Below are positions 7,278 through 16,756 of a DNA stretch of 64,000 bases, piece by piece. The stretch is from Saccharothrix sp. NRRL B-16314 (GTDB lineage Bacteria; Actinomycetota; Actinomycetes; Mycobacteriales; Pseudonocardiaceae): positions 1 to 64,000 of the forward strand of contig NZ_JNXC01000033.1 in the NCBI RefSeq assembly GCF_000716595.1. Reading direction: 5' to 3'. Numbering within the stretch: position 1 is the first letter of the stretch; each line of letters begins with the position of its first letter. Below the pieces are notes generated by a model. It saw nothing but the letters and a program-made list of their open reading frames with translations, did not search any database and had not been told where the DNA came from. Both the position numbers and the translations under genes were made by a program.

Positions 7278-8684
7278 GTGCACACGACATCGCAGAGCCC
7301 GCCGGTCGACGGTGGCCCAACCCGCATGACCCCGCGCGCCCGCGCACTGCTGTTCGTGCTGTGCGGCTCGATCTTCCTCGAAGGCGTCGACGTGTCGATG
7401 CTCGGTGTCGCCCTCCCCGCGATCAGGGCGGACCTCGGCATGGCGCCGGGCGAACTCCAGTGGGTCATCAGCGCCTACGTGCTCGCGTACGGCGGTTTCA
7501 TGCTGCTCGGCGGTCGCGCCGCGGACCTGTTCGGCCGCCGCCGGATGTTCGTCCTGTGGCTGACCGTGTTCGTCGTGTTCTCCGGCCTCGGCGGCCTGGC
7601 CACCGAAGGCTGGATGCTGATCACCGCCCGCGCGATGACCGGTCTCGCCGCCGCGTTCATGACGCCCGCCGGGCTGTCCTTGATCACCACCAGCTTCGCC
7701 GCGGGACCGCTGCGCAACCGCGCCCTGCTCTGGTACGCGGCCACCGCGGCGGGCGGCTTCTCGCTCGGCCTCGTCGTCGGCGGCCTGCTGACCGCGCTCG
7801 GCTGGCGCTGGGTGTTCTTCGTCCCGGTCGTCCTCGCCACGGTGATCCTCGTCTTGGCGGTCAGGCTGATCGCGCACGACGAGGCGCAGGCACGGACCGG
7901 CCAGGGCTTCGACGTCCTGGGCGCGGTCACCCTGACGCTCGGTGCGGTCGGCGTGGTCTACACGGTGGTGGTGGCCCCGGAGGTCCCGCTCGGCGAGACG
8001 GTGCTGACCGCGGCGCTCGGCATCGTGCTGCTGGCGGTGTTCGTGGTCGTCGAACGGAGGTCCAGCGCGCCGCTGATCCGGCTGGGCATCTTCCGGAGCG
8101 GGAACCTGGTGCGGGCCAACCTGGCCACCATCCTGTTCGCCGGGTCGTTCGTCGGCTTCCAGTTCATCACCGTGCTGTACCTGCAGGACCTGCGCGGCTG
8201 GACGCCGTTGGAGACCGGGCTCGCCCTCCTGGTGATCGCCATCGACTCGGTGCTCGCCCCGACCCTGACGCCAAAATTGGTCGAGCGGTTCGGCAACTAC
8301 AAGGTCCTGTCCGCCGGCTTCGCGGTCGCGCTCGTCGCGTACGCGCTGTTCCTCGGCATCCCCGCCGACGCCGGCTACTGGACCGGGATGTTCCCGACCA
8401 TGGTGCTGCTCGGGGTGGCGTTCACCCTGGTTTACGGCCCGTTGACGATCGTCGCGGTGGACGGCGTCGCGGATGAGGAGCAAGGGCTGGCCGGTGGCAT
8501 CTGGAACACGTCGTTCCAGTTCGGCGGCGCGCTCGGCCTGGGTGTGGCCGCGTCGCTGAGCGTGGGGGAGGCCGGGTTGCTGGAGGGCTTCCACCGCGCG
8601 CTGGCGGTGCCGGTGATCGCGACGGTCGTCGGCCTGCTGATCGTGGCGAGCGGGTGGGTAGGCCGGAACCGGGTTGCCGCGTAA
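7278..8684 (+). CDS. MFS drug/H+ antiporter, 14-helix DHA2 type
   Basis: Start GTG 7278 is preferred: AAGGAG lies at 7268-7273, whereas the first possible start at 7242 has no signal. The 468-residue protein begins with TSQSPPVDGG and then TPRARALLFVLCGSIFLEGV. DHA2 marks are LQWVISAYVLAYGGFMLLGGR, the loop DLFGRRRMF between helices 2 and 3, and antiporter motif C-like GLVVGGLLT in helix 5. It should pump a lipophilic or cationic drug at the membrane. No adjacent regulator is visible; the upstream 88 bp contain an ATGCATGTGCATGCA element. The last codons run into a 15-bp tandem repeat. Confidence 0.88.
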   Translation: MHTTSQSPPVDGGPTRMTPRARALLFVLCGSIFLEGVDVSMLGVALPAIRADLGMAPGELQWVISAYVLAYGGFMLLGGRAADLFGRRRMFVLWLTVFVVFSGLGGLATEGWMLITARAMTGLAAAFMTPAGLSLITTSFAAGPLRNRALLWYAATAAGGFSLGLVVGGLLTALGWRWVFFVPVVLATVILVLAVRLIAHDEAQARTGQGFDVLGAVTLTLGAVGVVYTVVVAPEVPLGETVLTAALGIVLLAVFVVVERRSSAPLIRLGIFRSGNLVRANLATILFAGSFVGFQFITVLYLQDLRGWTPLETGLALLVIAIDSVLAPTLTPKLVERFGNYKVLSAGFAVALVAYALFLGIPADAGYWTGMFPTMVLLGVAFTLVYGPLTIVAVDGVADEEQGLAGGIWNTSFQFGGALGLGVAASLSVGEAGLLEGFHRALAVPVIATVVGLLIVASGWVGRNRVAA

Positions 8685-8763
8685 GGGATTGCCGCGCGAC
8701 GAAATGCCGCGTAACGGGTTGTCCGTCAACAGGGTGCCGCGCAACGGATTGCCGGTCGACGGG
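8674..8763. repeat. Six-copy 15-bp tandem repeat (minisatellite)
   Basis: Six diverged units follow without gaps: TTGCCGCGTAAGGGA, TTGCCGCGCGACGAA, ATGCCGCGTAACGGG, TTGTCCGTCAACAGG, GTGCCGCGCAACGGA, TTGCCGGTCGACGGG. The first unit contains the stop codon of the MFS gene (8682-8684), and the preceding codons AACCGGG also fit the pattern. The period is a multiple of three, but no supported gene reads through it. Confidence 0.85.
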
Positions 8764-8779
8764 CCGGTGTGCAGGCCTA

Positions 8780-8813
8780 AGACGGGCCCGCGAGGCGACT
8801 CGCGGGCCCGTCT
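8780..8813. terminator. Bidirectional terminator between convergent genes
   Basis: A perfect 15-bp stem, AGACGGGCCCGCGAG and CTCGCGGGCCCGTCT, with loop GCGA. It lies between the MFS gene (+) and the peptidase-like gene (-) and can serve both. Confidence 0.85.
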
Positions 8814-8816
8814 ACG

Positions 8817-9476
8817 TCAGAACGCCTGGTTCGCGAACCCCCGGCGCGCCGCGGCGGACAGGAACGTCTGCCACGCCGAGCTGCTGGTGTGCGGGTCGCC
8901 CGTGACACCGAGCCGGGACTTGGCCGTGGTGAACGCGCTGTCGGTCTTCGGGCCCCAGATGCCGTCCACCACCAGGCCCGAGCTCATGAAGTTGTTGCAC
9001 AGCGACTGCACGAACTTCGTGTCGCTGTCCGAACCCGTCACGCAGCGGACCGGCAGGCCGCCGAAGTCGGAGTGGATGTGGTCGGCGTGGGCGGAGTTGT
9101 ACCAGCCGTCCAGCACGTACCGGAACCGCCGCCGGCACGCCGCGTCCACCGCCAGGTACCGGCGCCGGGTGGCGAGGGTGCCGGACGCGTGGTGCTGGTC
9201 GAGCGGCGACGAGACCTGCCCGCCGCTCCACCGGACGTAGTCGAGGTCCATCGCGGTGCCCGCGCCGTGCTGGCCGGGCTTGTTCACGTAGAAGCCCGCC
9301 GACACCAGGTACGTGATGCTGCCGTACGCCGACGACAACGACCGCAGGTCCCGGATCCACAGCACCAGGGAGTCGTAGAAGCCCTGTGTCGCCTGCCAGT
9401 TGCGCAGGGTCGTGTTGCCGCGGCTGGAACGCCAGTAGTAGACGGGGGTGCCGTCGATCCGGCTGAACGTGATCAT
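8817..9476 (-). CDS. M15-like peptidase domain plus peptidoglycan-binding domain
   Basis: A 219-residue protein with no evident signal peptide. Residues 55-140 resemble the D-Ala-D-Ala carboxypeptidase/extensin-like fold: zinc-ligand motif GQHGAGTAMDLD (His70, Asp77) and HADHIHSDFGG (His133, His135). Residues 152-208 resemble a PG_binding_1 domain (SLCNNF, GLVVDGIWGPKTDSA). It should act on or bind cell-wall peptide cross-links. The ATG overlaps the stop of the upstream secreted protein by 4 bp (ATGA), so the two are co-translated; how this one leaves the cell is unclear. Confidence 0.72.
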   Translation of the reverse strand: MITFSRIDGTPVYYWRSSRGNTTLRNWQATQGFYDSLVLWIRDLRSLSSAYGSITYLVSAGFYVNKPGQHGAGTAMDLDYVRWSGGQVSSPLDQHHASGTLATRRRYLAVDAACRRRFRYVLDGWYNSAHADHIHSDFGGLPVRCVTGSDSDTKFVQSLCNNFMSSGLVVDGIWGPKTDSAFTTAKSRLGVTGDPHTSSSAWQTFLSAAARRGFANQAF

Positions 9477-10333
9477 CGGGTCGCCTCCGCGGTGATCAGT
9501 CGGCCGCCGGTGAGCCAGCCGGACCGGGTGCCCGCGACACCCAGTGCCTTCGCGTCCGCCGGCACGTCCGGTCGGGTGGTGCCGGCGTCCAGCACGCCGG
9601 CGAGCGGGGTGGCGTCGACGATCTCGTTGCCGACCCAGTGCACGCGGCCGTCCACCGCGGTCAGCCCGCGCACCGCCACGTCGTCCAGGCGGGGGCGGGT
9701 GGTCCAGCTGACGCCGTCGCGCGACGTGTGCAGGACGGTGCCGGAGATGTCGACGGCCGCGACGATCCAGCCGTCGGCGGTCGCGGCGACAGCGGTGGCG
9801 GACAGGCCGTCGGTCCACTCCAGCCCGCGCACCCGCACGGTGGTCCAGCCGTTCGCGGTGCGGCGCGCGGCGATGCGGACCACCGAAGCGCGCTCGTGCT
9901 TGACGACGGAGCCGAGGGCCAGGCCGCCGCCGACGGCGGTGAACTCCGAGCGGACGCCGTGCAGGCGGCGCACCTCGTGCCACGCGATGCCGTCGGTGGA
10001 TTCCCAGATGGTGGCGATGGGGTCGCCGCTCACCGCGCCGACGGCGATGAACGTGGTCCCGTCGCTGGTGACGTCCACCAGGTCGGCGCCCGCGAGGCCG
10101 GTGGTGATGCGCACCGAACCGCCCTCGTCGACGAGCACCCACTGGTCGTCGCGGTGGGTCAGGAGCAGCGGGGTGCCGTCAGCCGCGGCGAAGACGCCGG
10201 CGGTCTTGTCCGGGGTGGCTGTGTCCGGTGTAGCGCCCGACGCGGGTGCCGAGGCAGCCGCGTGGGCCGGTAGTGCGCTGGCGAGGGCCGCGGAAGCGGC
10301 AGCACCCAGCACGAACGTTCGCCGATCGAGCAC
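9473..10333 (-). CDS. Tat-exported protein with predicted beta-propeller
   Basis: From GTG 10333, preceded by AAAGGACTGAC, the protein is 286 residues and opens with a twin-arginine signal: LDRRTFVLGAAASAALASAL then AHA. The rest has repeating blades such as WESTDGIAWHEV, TSRDGVSWTTR and ADGWIVAAVDISG, like sialidase/BNR or exo-alpha-sialidase-type propellers, with Asp-box-like SxDGxxW motifs. No catalytic residues were recognised, so binding or scaffold roles are possible. It is translationally coupled to the M15-like protein. An upstream ATG start is possible but would add an Arg-rich, unlikely N-terminus. Confidence 0.68.
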   Translation of the reverse strand: MLDRRTFVLGAAASAALASALPAHAAASAPASGATPDTATPDKTAGVFAAADGTPLLLTHRDDQWVLVDEGGSVRITTGLAGADLVDVTSDGTTFIAVGAVSGDPIATIWESTDGIAWHEVRRLHGVRSEFTAVGGGLALGSVVKHERASVVRIAARRTANGWTTVRVRGLEWTDGLSATAVAATADGWIVAAVDISGTVLHTSRDGVSWTTRPRLDDVAVRGLTAVDGRVHWVGNEIVDATPLAGVLDAGTTRPDVPADAKALGVAGTRSGWLTGGRLITAEATR

Positions 10334-10380
10334 GTCAGTCCTTTCGGGGGCAGGGGGAAGTGCTGACGTGGTGCAGGGAC

Positions 10381-10414
10381 GGTTGGAAGGTTTCCAACCC
10401 GATAGTTTCCAACC
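10381..10414. promoter_or_regulatory. TTCCAACC operator-like palindrome plus third half site
   Basis: GGTTGGAA-N3-TTCCAACC (10381-10399) is a perfect 8-bp inverted repeat. A third half site, AGTTTCCAACC (10404-10414), repeats the right arm 15 bp further on. It lies 48 bp upstream of the start of the Tat-exported protein gene, in the likely promoter. The regulator is unknown. Confidence 0.5.
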
Positions 10415-10609
10415 CCGAGTATTGGGCCGGCCGTTCGTCGCGGCAATGGTCCATTCCGCCCAAACCTGGCGCGGCCGGACAGCGCGGCGGCTGCTGTTCG
10501 GCCCGTGTTGTGCGGTGCGGTGTTGTGCGGCAGAGGTTCGGTGTGGCAGGTGCCGCGCGGGTGTGCGGCCTGTCGCAACTCCGTGGTGCGGCGGGGCGTG
10601 CGGGCGTAC

Positions 10610-10699
10610 GATCCGGTCGTTCGCGACTGGCGTGCGGAGGGTGGGACAGACCACCGGGGAGCGTTGAGCCGGATCGCACCGCGCGCCTGGGTGCTACGG
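10610..10699 (+). ncRNA. ZTP riboswitch (pfl motif) upstream of glyA
   Basis: The conserved pfl elements are present in order: CGCGACTGGCG (10622-10632), ACCACCGGGGAGCG (10650-10663), and the 3' element GCGCCTGGGT (10683-10692). P1 is closed by GATCCGG (10610-10616) and CCGGATC (10669-10675). The linker folds locally. Just downstream, CGCGCG at 10711-10716 can pair with the 3' element region and so mask GGAGG (10718-10722), suggesting translational control. ZTP (Z-nucleotide) riboswitches sense folate shortage and commonly precede glyA and purine or folate genes. Confidence 0.82.
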
Positions 10700-10727
10700 C
10701 AGCGCCCCCGCGCGCGTGGAGGTCGTC

Positions 10728-11959
<1,232 letters not shown>

Positions 11960-11984
<25 letters not shown>

Positions 11985-12769
11985 CGGACCACGTCGGCCA
12001 ACCGGCCGACGTCCGCCCGGAACGTCTCGTGGCGGACGGTGACGTGATCCGGTCCCGGCAGCTGGTCGACGGGCAGTTCGGCCCCGTCGACCAGCACCGG
12101 GATCACCGGCACGGCCAGTTCGGCCGCGCGTTCAACCTCCGCGCGCATCAGGTCGGTCGGCGTCCAGTCCGGGCCGACCACGGCCAGCAGCACGTCGCAC
12201 TCGGCCACGTTGCCCACGATCGCCCGGCCGATGTCGTCCAGCCGGTCGGCGATGCGTCCCGCGAGGTGGAGGTCCTGCGGGCGGCGGTAGCTGAGGAACA
12301 GGCGTGCCTGACGTTGGGTGGGTTGGAGTTCGATCCCGGCCAGGGCGGCGAACGCGCGGTCCCGGACGTCGGTGGGGGACAAGCCGGAACCGGTCAGCAC
12401 GTCGAGCGCGATCCCGTCGGATTCGGCGAGGACGCCGAGCAGCAGGTGGCCCGTGTCGACGTGCAGGTGGCCCAGCGCCAGGGATTCCCGCACCGCGTAG
12501 GCCAGGGCGCGCTTCGCGCCGGGGGTGAACGGCAGGTGGCCGCGCACGGGGGAGGTGCCCAGGCCGTCGATCCTCCGCACGTGCGCCCGGCAGCTCGACA
12601 ACGACATGCCGAACGACTTCAGCACCGATGCCGCCGCGCCGCCTTCGCCGATCAGGCCCAGGAGGAGGTGCTCGGTGCCGATGGCGCTGTGGTCGAGGCT
12701 GAGCGCCTCTTGGAGTGCCAACACGGAGACCTTGCGCGCGCTCTCGGTGAACCTGTCCGGCACCGGCAC
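11960..12769 (-). CDS. Clp_N repeat domain fused to a TIR-like domain
   Basis: From GTG 12769 the protein is 269 residues; the frame is open to GTG 12829, but the family homology begins at RFTESARKV. Residues 6-146 are a double Clp N-domain like ClpC/ClpB (ALQEALSLDHSAIGTEHLLL and HLHVDTGHLLLGVLA), without any ATPase module. Residues 156-262 resemble a TIR domain (RLFLSYRR, ECDVLLAVVGPDW, AEVERAAELAVPVIPVLVDG). The stretch between helix A and strand D is short, so the BB-loop region seems missing; Glu211 could be the catalytic glutamate. Role unknown: adaptor in proteolysis, or NADase/signalling effector. Confidence 0.75.
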
Positions 12770-12843
12770 CCCCCGTGCGTGCACCTCGCCGCGAATCGCG
12801 GCTACCCCGCTCCAATCACAGCATCGCACCGAGTTTCCAGGCG

Positions 12844-13767
12844 TTACCGGAATTTGTCCGTAGCGGCGACCCTCGCTTCGGTCATCGCGTCACTGCCGCC
12901 GTGCGCGGTCGAGGGGACGAGGATCAGCTCGGCGTCCGGCCACGCGTGCGCGAGCTGGAACGGCGTGCCGACCAGATTTCCCAGGTCGAGTTCTCCTTGA
13001 ACGATCACGCCCGGAATGCCCGCGAGCTTCCACGCTTCGTCGAGGACGATCCCTTCCGGGAGCCACGAACCGTGTGCCCAGTAATGGGTGACCAGCCGTG
13101 CGAAGGCCAACGCCTGCTTCGGGGGGTCGAACCGCAGTCCGCCGGTCGTCAAGGGCTGGATCGCGTCCTCCCACGCGCACCACTCGCCGGCCGCCCGGTG
13201 GTGCACGACCGGGTCGGGGGACAGGAGCAGCTCCAGGTATCCCGCCGCGGGATCGCCCGTCGGCGCCAACTCGCGGAACCGGGCGTGCGCCTCCGGGAAC
13301 ATCGGCGCCAGACCGGTGGTCAACAGGTCCGTCTCCGACCGTCGGCCGGTCGCCACGCCCGCGTGGACCATCTCCGACACGTGGTGCGGGAAGCGTTCCG
13401 CGTACACGAGGCCGAGGACCGATCCCCACGACGCGGCGAACACGAGCCACCGGTCGATCCCGAGGTGCTCGCGCAGTCGTTCGAGATCGCCGATCAGGTG
13501 GTCGGTGGTGTTGGTGGACAGGTCGACCACCGGCTGACCGGCGTGCGGTGTGCTCCGGCCGCAGCCCCGCTGGTCGAACAGCACGACGCGGTAGGCGGTG
13601 GGGTCGAAGTAGCGGCGGGCGTTGGAGGTGCAGCCGGAGCCCGGACCCCCGTGGAGGACCACCGCGGGTTTGCCGTCCGGGTTGCCGCACACCTCCCAGT
13701 ACACGTGGTGCCCGTCGCCGACGTCGAGCATGCCGTGGTCGTACGGCTCGATCTCCGGGTACAGCAC
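12844..13767 (-). CDS. pip: Proline iminopeptidase
   Basis: A 307-residue alpha/beta hydrolase that releases N-terminal proline from peptides. It has the oxyanion HGGPGSGC, DQRGCGRSTPHAG, a nucleophile elbow reading AASWGS (usually GGSWGS), and HYWAHGSWLP typical of prolyl aminopeptidases. The acid and His lie in VQGELDLGN and STAHGG; the former usually reads GRYD, so substrate preference may differ. GTG 13767 follows GAGGGAGGAACC. Upstream, AACAG-TG-CTGTT lies next to a TATAAC -10-like element. Confidence 0.87.
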   Translation of the reverse strand: MLYPEIEPYDHGMLDVGDGHHVYWEVCGNPDGKPAVVLHGGPGSGCTSNARRYFDPTAYRVVLFDQRGCGRSTPHAGQPVVDLSTNTTDHLIGDLERLREHLGIDRWLVFAASWGSVLGLVYAERFPHHVSEMVHAGVATGRRSETDLLTTGLAPMFPEAHARFRELAPTGDPAAGYLELLLSPDPVVHHRAAGEWCAWEDAIQPLTTGGLRFDPPKQALAFARLVTHYWAHGSWLPEGIVLDEAWKLAGIPGVIVQGELDLGNLVGTPFQLAHAWPDAELILVPSTAHGGSDAMTEARVAATDKFR

Positions 13768-13787
13768 GGTTCCTCCCTCACGGATGC

Positions 13788-13799
13788 AACAGTGCTGTT
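13788..13799. promoter_or_regulatory. AACAG-N2-CTGTT operator-like palindrome
   Basis: AACAGTGCTGTT with 5-bp inverted arms lies 20 bp upstream of the pip start and next to TATAAC (minus strand), an AT-rich island in GC-rich DNA. It looks like an operator over a promoter. No adjacent regulator is an obvious match; the HxlR gene at 14.5 kb is nearest. Confidence 0.4.
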
Positions 13800-13809
13800 A
13801 TATTAGCGC

Positions 13810-14409
13810 TTACGGACTCGGTGGGAACATCGCCCTCACGTCCGTGCCGCCGATCCACAACCCGATCGCGAACGCGGTCATCGCCTCCAGCAGCTCGGCG
13901 CGCTCCAACGGCCCGCCGTCCACCGGCGCGCACCCGATCGACCGCGCCAGCTCCGCCACGACGCCCAGCGCGTCGGCCGAGTCGCCGCACATCGGCACGC
14001 CGAGTGGCCGCCCCTCGAACGTCAACGACGGCCGGCGCCACACGTCGACGTGGCACAGGTTGAACGCCTTCACCACGTGCGCGCCGGACGCCGCCGCGAG
14101 CCGTGCCGCGGCACGCGGCTCGTCCAGCACGAACCGACCCGGCACCACCGAGTTGGTGCAGTCGACCACCACCCGGCCCGGTGCGTGCCCCAGCACATCG
14201 GCCGCGACCGCCGCCGGCACGGCGAGCAGCACCGCGTCCCCGAACGCCACCGCGTCCTCGGGCGTCCCGGCCTGCGCGCCGATCCTCGACGCCAGCTCCG
14301 CCGAGCGCTCGCGCGAACGCCCGCCGATCACCACCTCGTGCCCCGCCTCGACCCACCGACCGCCCAACGCGTCGGCCATCCCGCCCGACCCCAGCACACC
14401 GATCCGCAC
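13810..14409 (-). CDS. NADPH-dependent F420 reductase-like protein
   Basis: A 199-residue Rossmann protein of the Fno/F420-reductase-like family. The dinucleotide site is RIGVLGSGGMADALGGRW, followed by VVIGGRSRERS with an Arg positioned for NADPH phosphate, and the conserved VVDCTNSV and VKAFNLCHVDVW. Such short members move hydride between NADP and F420 or related substrates. It is divergent from an HxlR regulator and precedes pip on the same strand with a 42-bp gap. Confidence 0.8.
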   Translation of the reverse strand: MRIGVLGSGGMADALGGRWVEAGHEVVIGGRSRERSAELASRIGAQAGTPEDAVAFGDAVLLAVPAAVAADVLGHAPGRVVVDCTNSVVPGRFVLDEPRAAARLAAASGAHVVKAFNLCHVDVWRRPSLTFEGRPLGVPMCGDSADALGVVAELARSIGCAPVDGGPLERAELLEAMTAFAIGLWIGGTDVRAMFPPSP

Positions 14410-14506
14410 GTCTCTCCCTCGATCTCCGGCCGAAGTGATTGGCTGGGACCGACGCTAGAGAGCCCGACGGGCACCGAATGGTGTCCACCGCACAGGGGGA
14501 CCGCTC

Positions 14507-14821
14507 GTGACCTTCCTCGCCGACTGCCGCGCGCGGCAGGCGTTCGACCTGCTCGCCAACACCTGGAACCCGGTGGTGCTGCACGCGTTGCGGCACGGCC
14601 CGCGCCGCCCGTCCGACCTGCGCCGCGAGATCGGCGGCATCCGGCCGAAGGTGCTCACCGAGACCGTACGCCGGTTGGAGGCGTCCGGGCTGGTGTCCCG
14701 CAACGCGGGGCGCGACCGCGTCGAGTACGGGCTCACCGACCTCGGGCGCAGCCTGCTCGACCCGCTCGACGCGCTCGGCCGGTGGGCGCACGAGCGCGGC
14801 GACGAGATCCTCCAGGCTTGA
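14507..14821 (+). CDS. HxlR-family transcriptional regulator
   Basis: A 104-residue winged-helix protein with the HxlR signature: CRARQAFDLLANTWNPVVLH, GPRRPSDLRREIGGIRPKVL and RRLEASGLVSR, ending in YGLTDLGRSLLDPLDALGRW. It should bind DNA as a dimer and respond to redox or small electrophiles, as many HxlR proteins do. It is divergent from the F420-reductase-like gene, a common arrangement in which the regulator controls its neighbour. Confidence 0.88.
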   Translation: MTFLADCRARQAFDLLANTWNPVVLHALRHGPRRPSDLRREIGGIRPKVLTETVRRLEASGLVSRNAGRDRVEYGLTDLGRSLLDPLDALGRWAHERGDEILQA

Positions 14822-14831
14822 CGGCTGAAGT

Positions 14832-14844
14832 AAAACGGCGTTTT
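14832..14844. promoter_or_regulatory. AAAACG-G-CGTTTT palindrome before the carotenoid oxygenase gene
   Basis: A perfect 6-bp inverted repeat around one base, 38 bp upstream of the oxygenase RBS and 10 bp after the HxlR stop. It is strikingly AT-rich for this genome and is followed by TTGTAACC. It may be the operator of the HxlR protein or another repressor. Confidence 0.45.
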
Positions 14845-14881
14845 GTAACCTTGTCGTGCAACGCCGTCGTGGAGAGGGGTC

Positions 14882-16282
14882 GTGATGGGCGTGCGAGCCG
14901 GGTTCCAGACCCTCGGCCAGGAGGTCGACGTCGAGCTGGAGGTGCGCGGCGAGCTGCCACCGTGGCTGGCCGGCACGTTGGTGCGCAACGGGCCCGCGAA
15001 GTTCGAGACCGACAAGGGCTCGTTCCGCCACTGGTTCGACGGCCTGGCGATGCTGCACCGGTTCGGCTTCGCCGAGGGCGCGGTCACCTACCGCAACCGG
15101 TACCTGGAGACGCCGTCCTACCTCGCCGCGCGGCGGGACGGGCACATCGCGTACGGCGAGTTCGCCACCGACCCGTGCCGCTCGATCTTCAGCCGCTTCT
15201 TCACCCACCCCCGACTGCGCCGCACGTCGAACGCCAACGTGAACGTGACCTCCGACGGTGACCGGGACTTCGCGCTCACCGAGACGCCGATCGCGGTGGA
15301 GTTCGACCGGACCACGCTCGCCACCGTCGGCCTCGCCGACCACGGCGACGCGCTCGACGGCCACGTCACGACCGCGCACCCGCACCGCGCGCCGCTGACC
15401 GGCGACCTGGTCAACTACGTGCTGAAGTTCGGCAGGCGCAGCGCCTACCGGATCTACCGGCAACGCGGGCCGGCCCGCGAGCCGATCGCGTCCCTGCCCA
15501 CCGATCGCCCCGGCTACCTGCACAGCTTCGCCATCACCGAGCGGCACGTCGTGCTGGCCGTGTTCCCGCTCGTGGTCAACCCGCTGTCACTGCTGCTGCG
15601 CGCCCGGCCGTTCATCGAGAACTACCGGTGGCGGCCGGACCTGGGCACCCGCTTCCTGGTGGTGGACCAGCGGGACGGCGCGGTGGTCGCGGACGAGCGC
15701 ACCGACGCGTTCTTCGCCTTCCACCACATCAACGCCTACGACGTGGACGGCGGGGTGGTCGTGGACGTCGCCGCGTACCCGGACTCGACCGTGGTCGACG
15801 CGCTGTACCTGGACCGGGTGCGCGGCGACGCGGAGCTGCCGCTGGCGTTCCCGACGCGGTACGAGGTGGACCTGTCCGGTGGCGGCGTCCGGTCGCGGCG
15901 GCTTGCGGGGGACTCGCTGGAGCTGCCGCGCATCGCCTACGGGACGCACAACGGCCGCGAGTACCGGTACGCCTACGGCGTCGGCGCGCACGACAACGGC
16001 ACGCGCGACTTCCTCAACCAGCTGGTCAAGCTCGACGTCCGAAGTGGACGGACGATCCGGTGGCACGAACCCGGCCGCTACCCCGGTGAGCCGGTGTTCG
16101 TCGCGGCGCCCGGGGCGCGGGCCGAGGACGACGGCGTGCTGCTGTCCGTGGTGCTGGACGCGGACGCGGGTCGGTCCGGCTTGCTGGTGCTCGACGCGGC
16201 CACGTTCGAGGAGGTCGCGCGGGCCGACGTGCCGCACGCGATCCCGTTCGGCTTCCACGGCCAGTTCACCGCCGCCACCTGA
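14882..16282 (+). CDS. Carotenoid oxygenase family protein (RPE65/CCD type)
   Basis: A 466-residue Fe(II) enzyme of the carotenoid cleavage family. The four iron-binding histidines fall in TAHPHRA, YLHSFAIT, FHHINAYD and the C-terminal GFHGQF. N-terminal GELPPWLAGTLVRNGPAKFE is typical of the seven-bladed propeller. It would cleave a carotenoid, apocarotenoid or stilbene double bond with O2. No carotenoid biosynthesis gene is in the window. Starts GTG 14882 and ATG 14885 both fit GGAGAGGGG at 14871-14879. It converges tightly (5 bp) with the CBM48 gene. Confidence 0.9.
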   Translation: MMGVRAGFQTLGQEVDVELEVRGELPPWLAGTLVRNGPAKFETDKGSFRHWFDGLAMLHRFGFAEGAVTYRNRYLETPSYLAARRDGHIAYGEFATDPCRSIFSRFFTHPRLRRTSNANVNVTSDGDRDFALTETPIAVEFDRTTLATVGLADHGDALDGHVTTAHPHRAPLTGDLVNYVLKFGRRSAYRIYRQRGPAREPIASLPTDRPGYLHSFAITERHVVLAVFPLVVNPLSLLLRARPFIENYRWRPDLGTRFLVVDQRDGAVVADERTDAFFAFHHINAYDVDGGVVVDVAAYPDSTVVDALYLDRVRGDAELPLAFPTRYEVDLSGGGVRSRRLAGDSLELPRIAYGTHNGREYRYAYGVGAHDNGTRDFLNQLVKLDVRSGRTIRWHEPGRYPGEPVFVAAPGARAEDDGVLLSVVLDADAGRSGLLVLDAATFEEVARADVPHAIPFGFHGQFTAAT

Positions 16283-16287
16283 CGGGC

Positions 16288-16569
16288 TCAGGCTTCGATC
16301 GTGATCACGCAGCCGTCGTGGTCGACGTGGGGTACGTCGGTGTCGTCGAACCAGAGGCCGCCGTCGGCCAGGTAGCGGAAGCGGTGCGTGCCCGGCGGGA
16401 GGATCACGGTGACGGTGCGCGTGCCGTCGCGGCGGGGTACCAGCTCGTGCACGCCGGGGGTCCAGCCGTTGAAGGTGCCGACCACGCTCACCGGGCCGTG
16501 CGGCTGGTCGAGTGGTAGCGAGAAGGTGACGCGGCGCTTCGGGCCGAAGAGGCGAGTGCTGCGGAGCAT
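16288..16569 (-). CDS. Isoamylase early-set/CBM48 domain protein
   Basis: A 93-residue single domain of the CBM48/AMPK-glycogen-binding type: VTFSLPLDQPHGPVSVVGTF, NGWTPGVHEL and LPPGTHRFRYLADGGLWFDD. Such stand-alone proteins are common in actinobacteria; glucan binding is presumed from the fold, but the role is not established. ATG 16569 is preceded by AGGGAGAACG. Confidence 0.86.
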   Translation of the reverse strand: MLRSTRLFGPKRRVTFSLPLDQPHGPVSVVGTFNGWTPGVHELVPRRDGTRTVTVILPPGTHRFRYLADGGLWFDDTDVPHVDHDGCVITIEA

Positions 16570-16704
16570 CGTTCTCCCTCAAAGGTCGATCTTGCCTTCC
16601 GGGCACCCTAGCGGCCGGCGCGGTGTGGCTGTTCGAAGTAGACGGTCACGCGTCGGGGTGACGTGCCCTGCCGGGGATGACGGCTGAGAGAGGGATCACA
16701 AGTG

Positions 16705-16734
16705 TGCACGGTCTGCAAACTTGCAGGACGTGCA
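16705..16734. promoter_or_regulatory. 30-bp palindromic operator of the first TetR gene
   Basis: TGCACG-N3-TGCAA-AC-TTGCA-N3-CGTGCA is a nested perfect inverted repeat ending 22 bp before GTG 16757. It overlaps the likely promoter of the tetR-MFS unit. Autoregulation by that TetR protein is the simplest reading. Confidence 0.7.
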
Positions 16735-16756
16735 TGTTTTTCTTTACGCTGATCGG

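Noticed and set aside
7131..8744. 537-codon open frame on the minus strand opposite the 7.2-8.7 kb MFS gene
   Set aside because: It is rich in Arg, Gln, Asp and His without any family motif and mirrors the GC-rich third positions of the MFS gene, a typical shadow frame.
8817..10142. Single 441-codon gene joining the Tat protein region to the M15-like domain
   Set aside because: The first 220 codons of that frame are a shadow of the Tat-exported protein; the real start is ATG 9476, overlapping the upstream stop by 4 bp.
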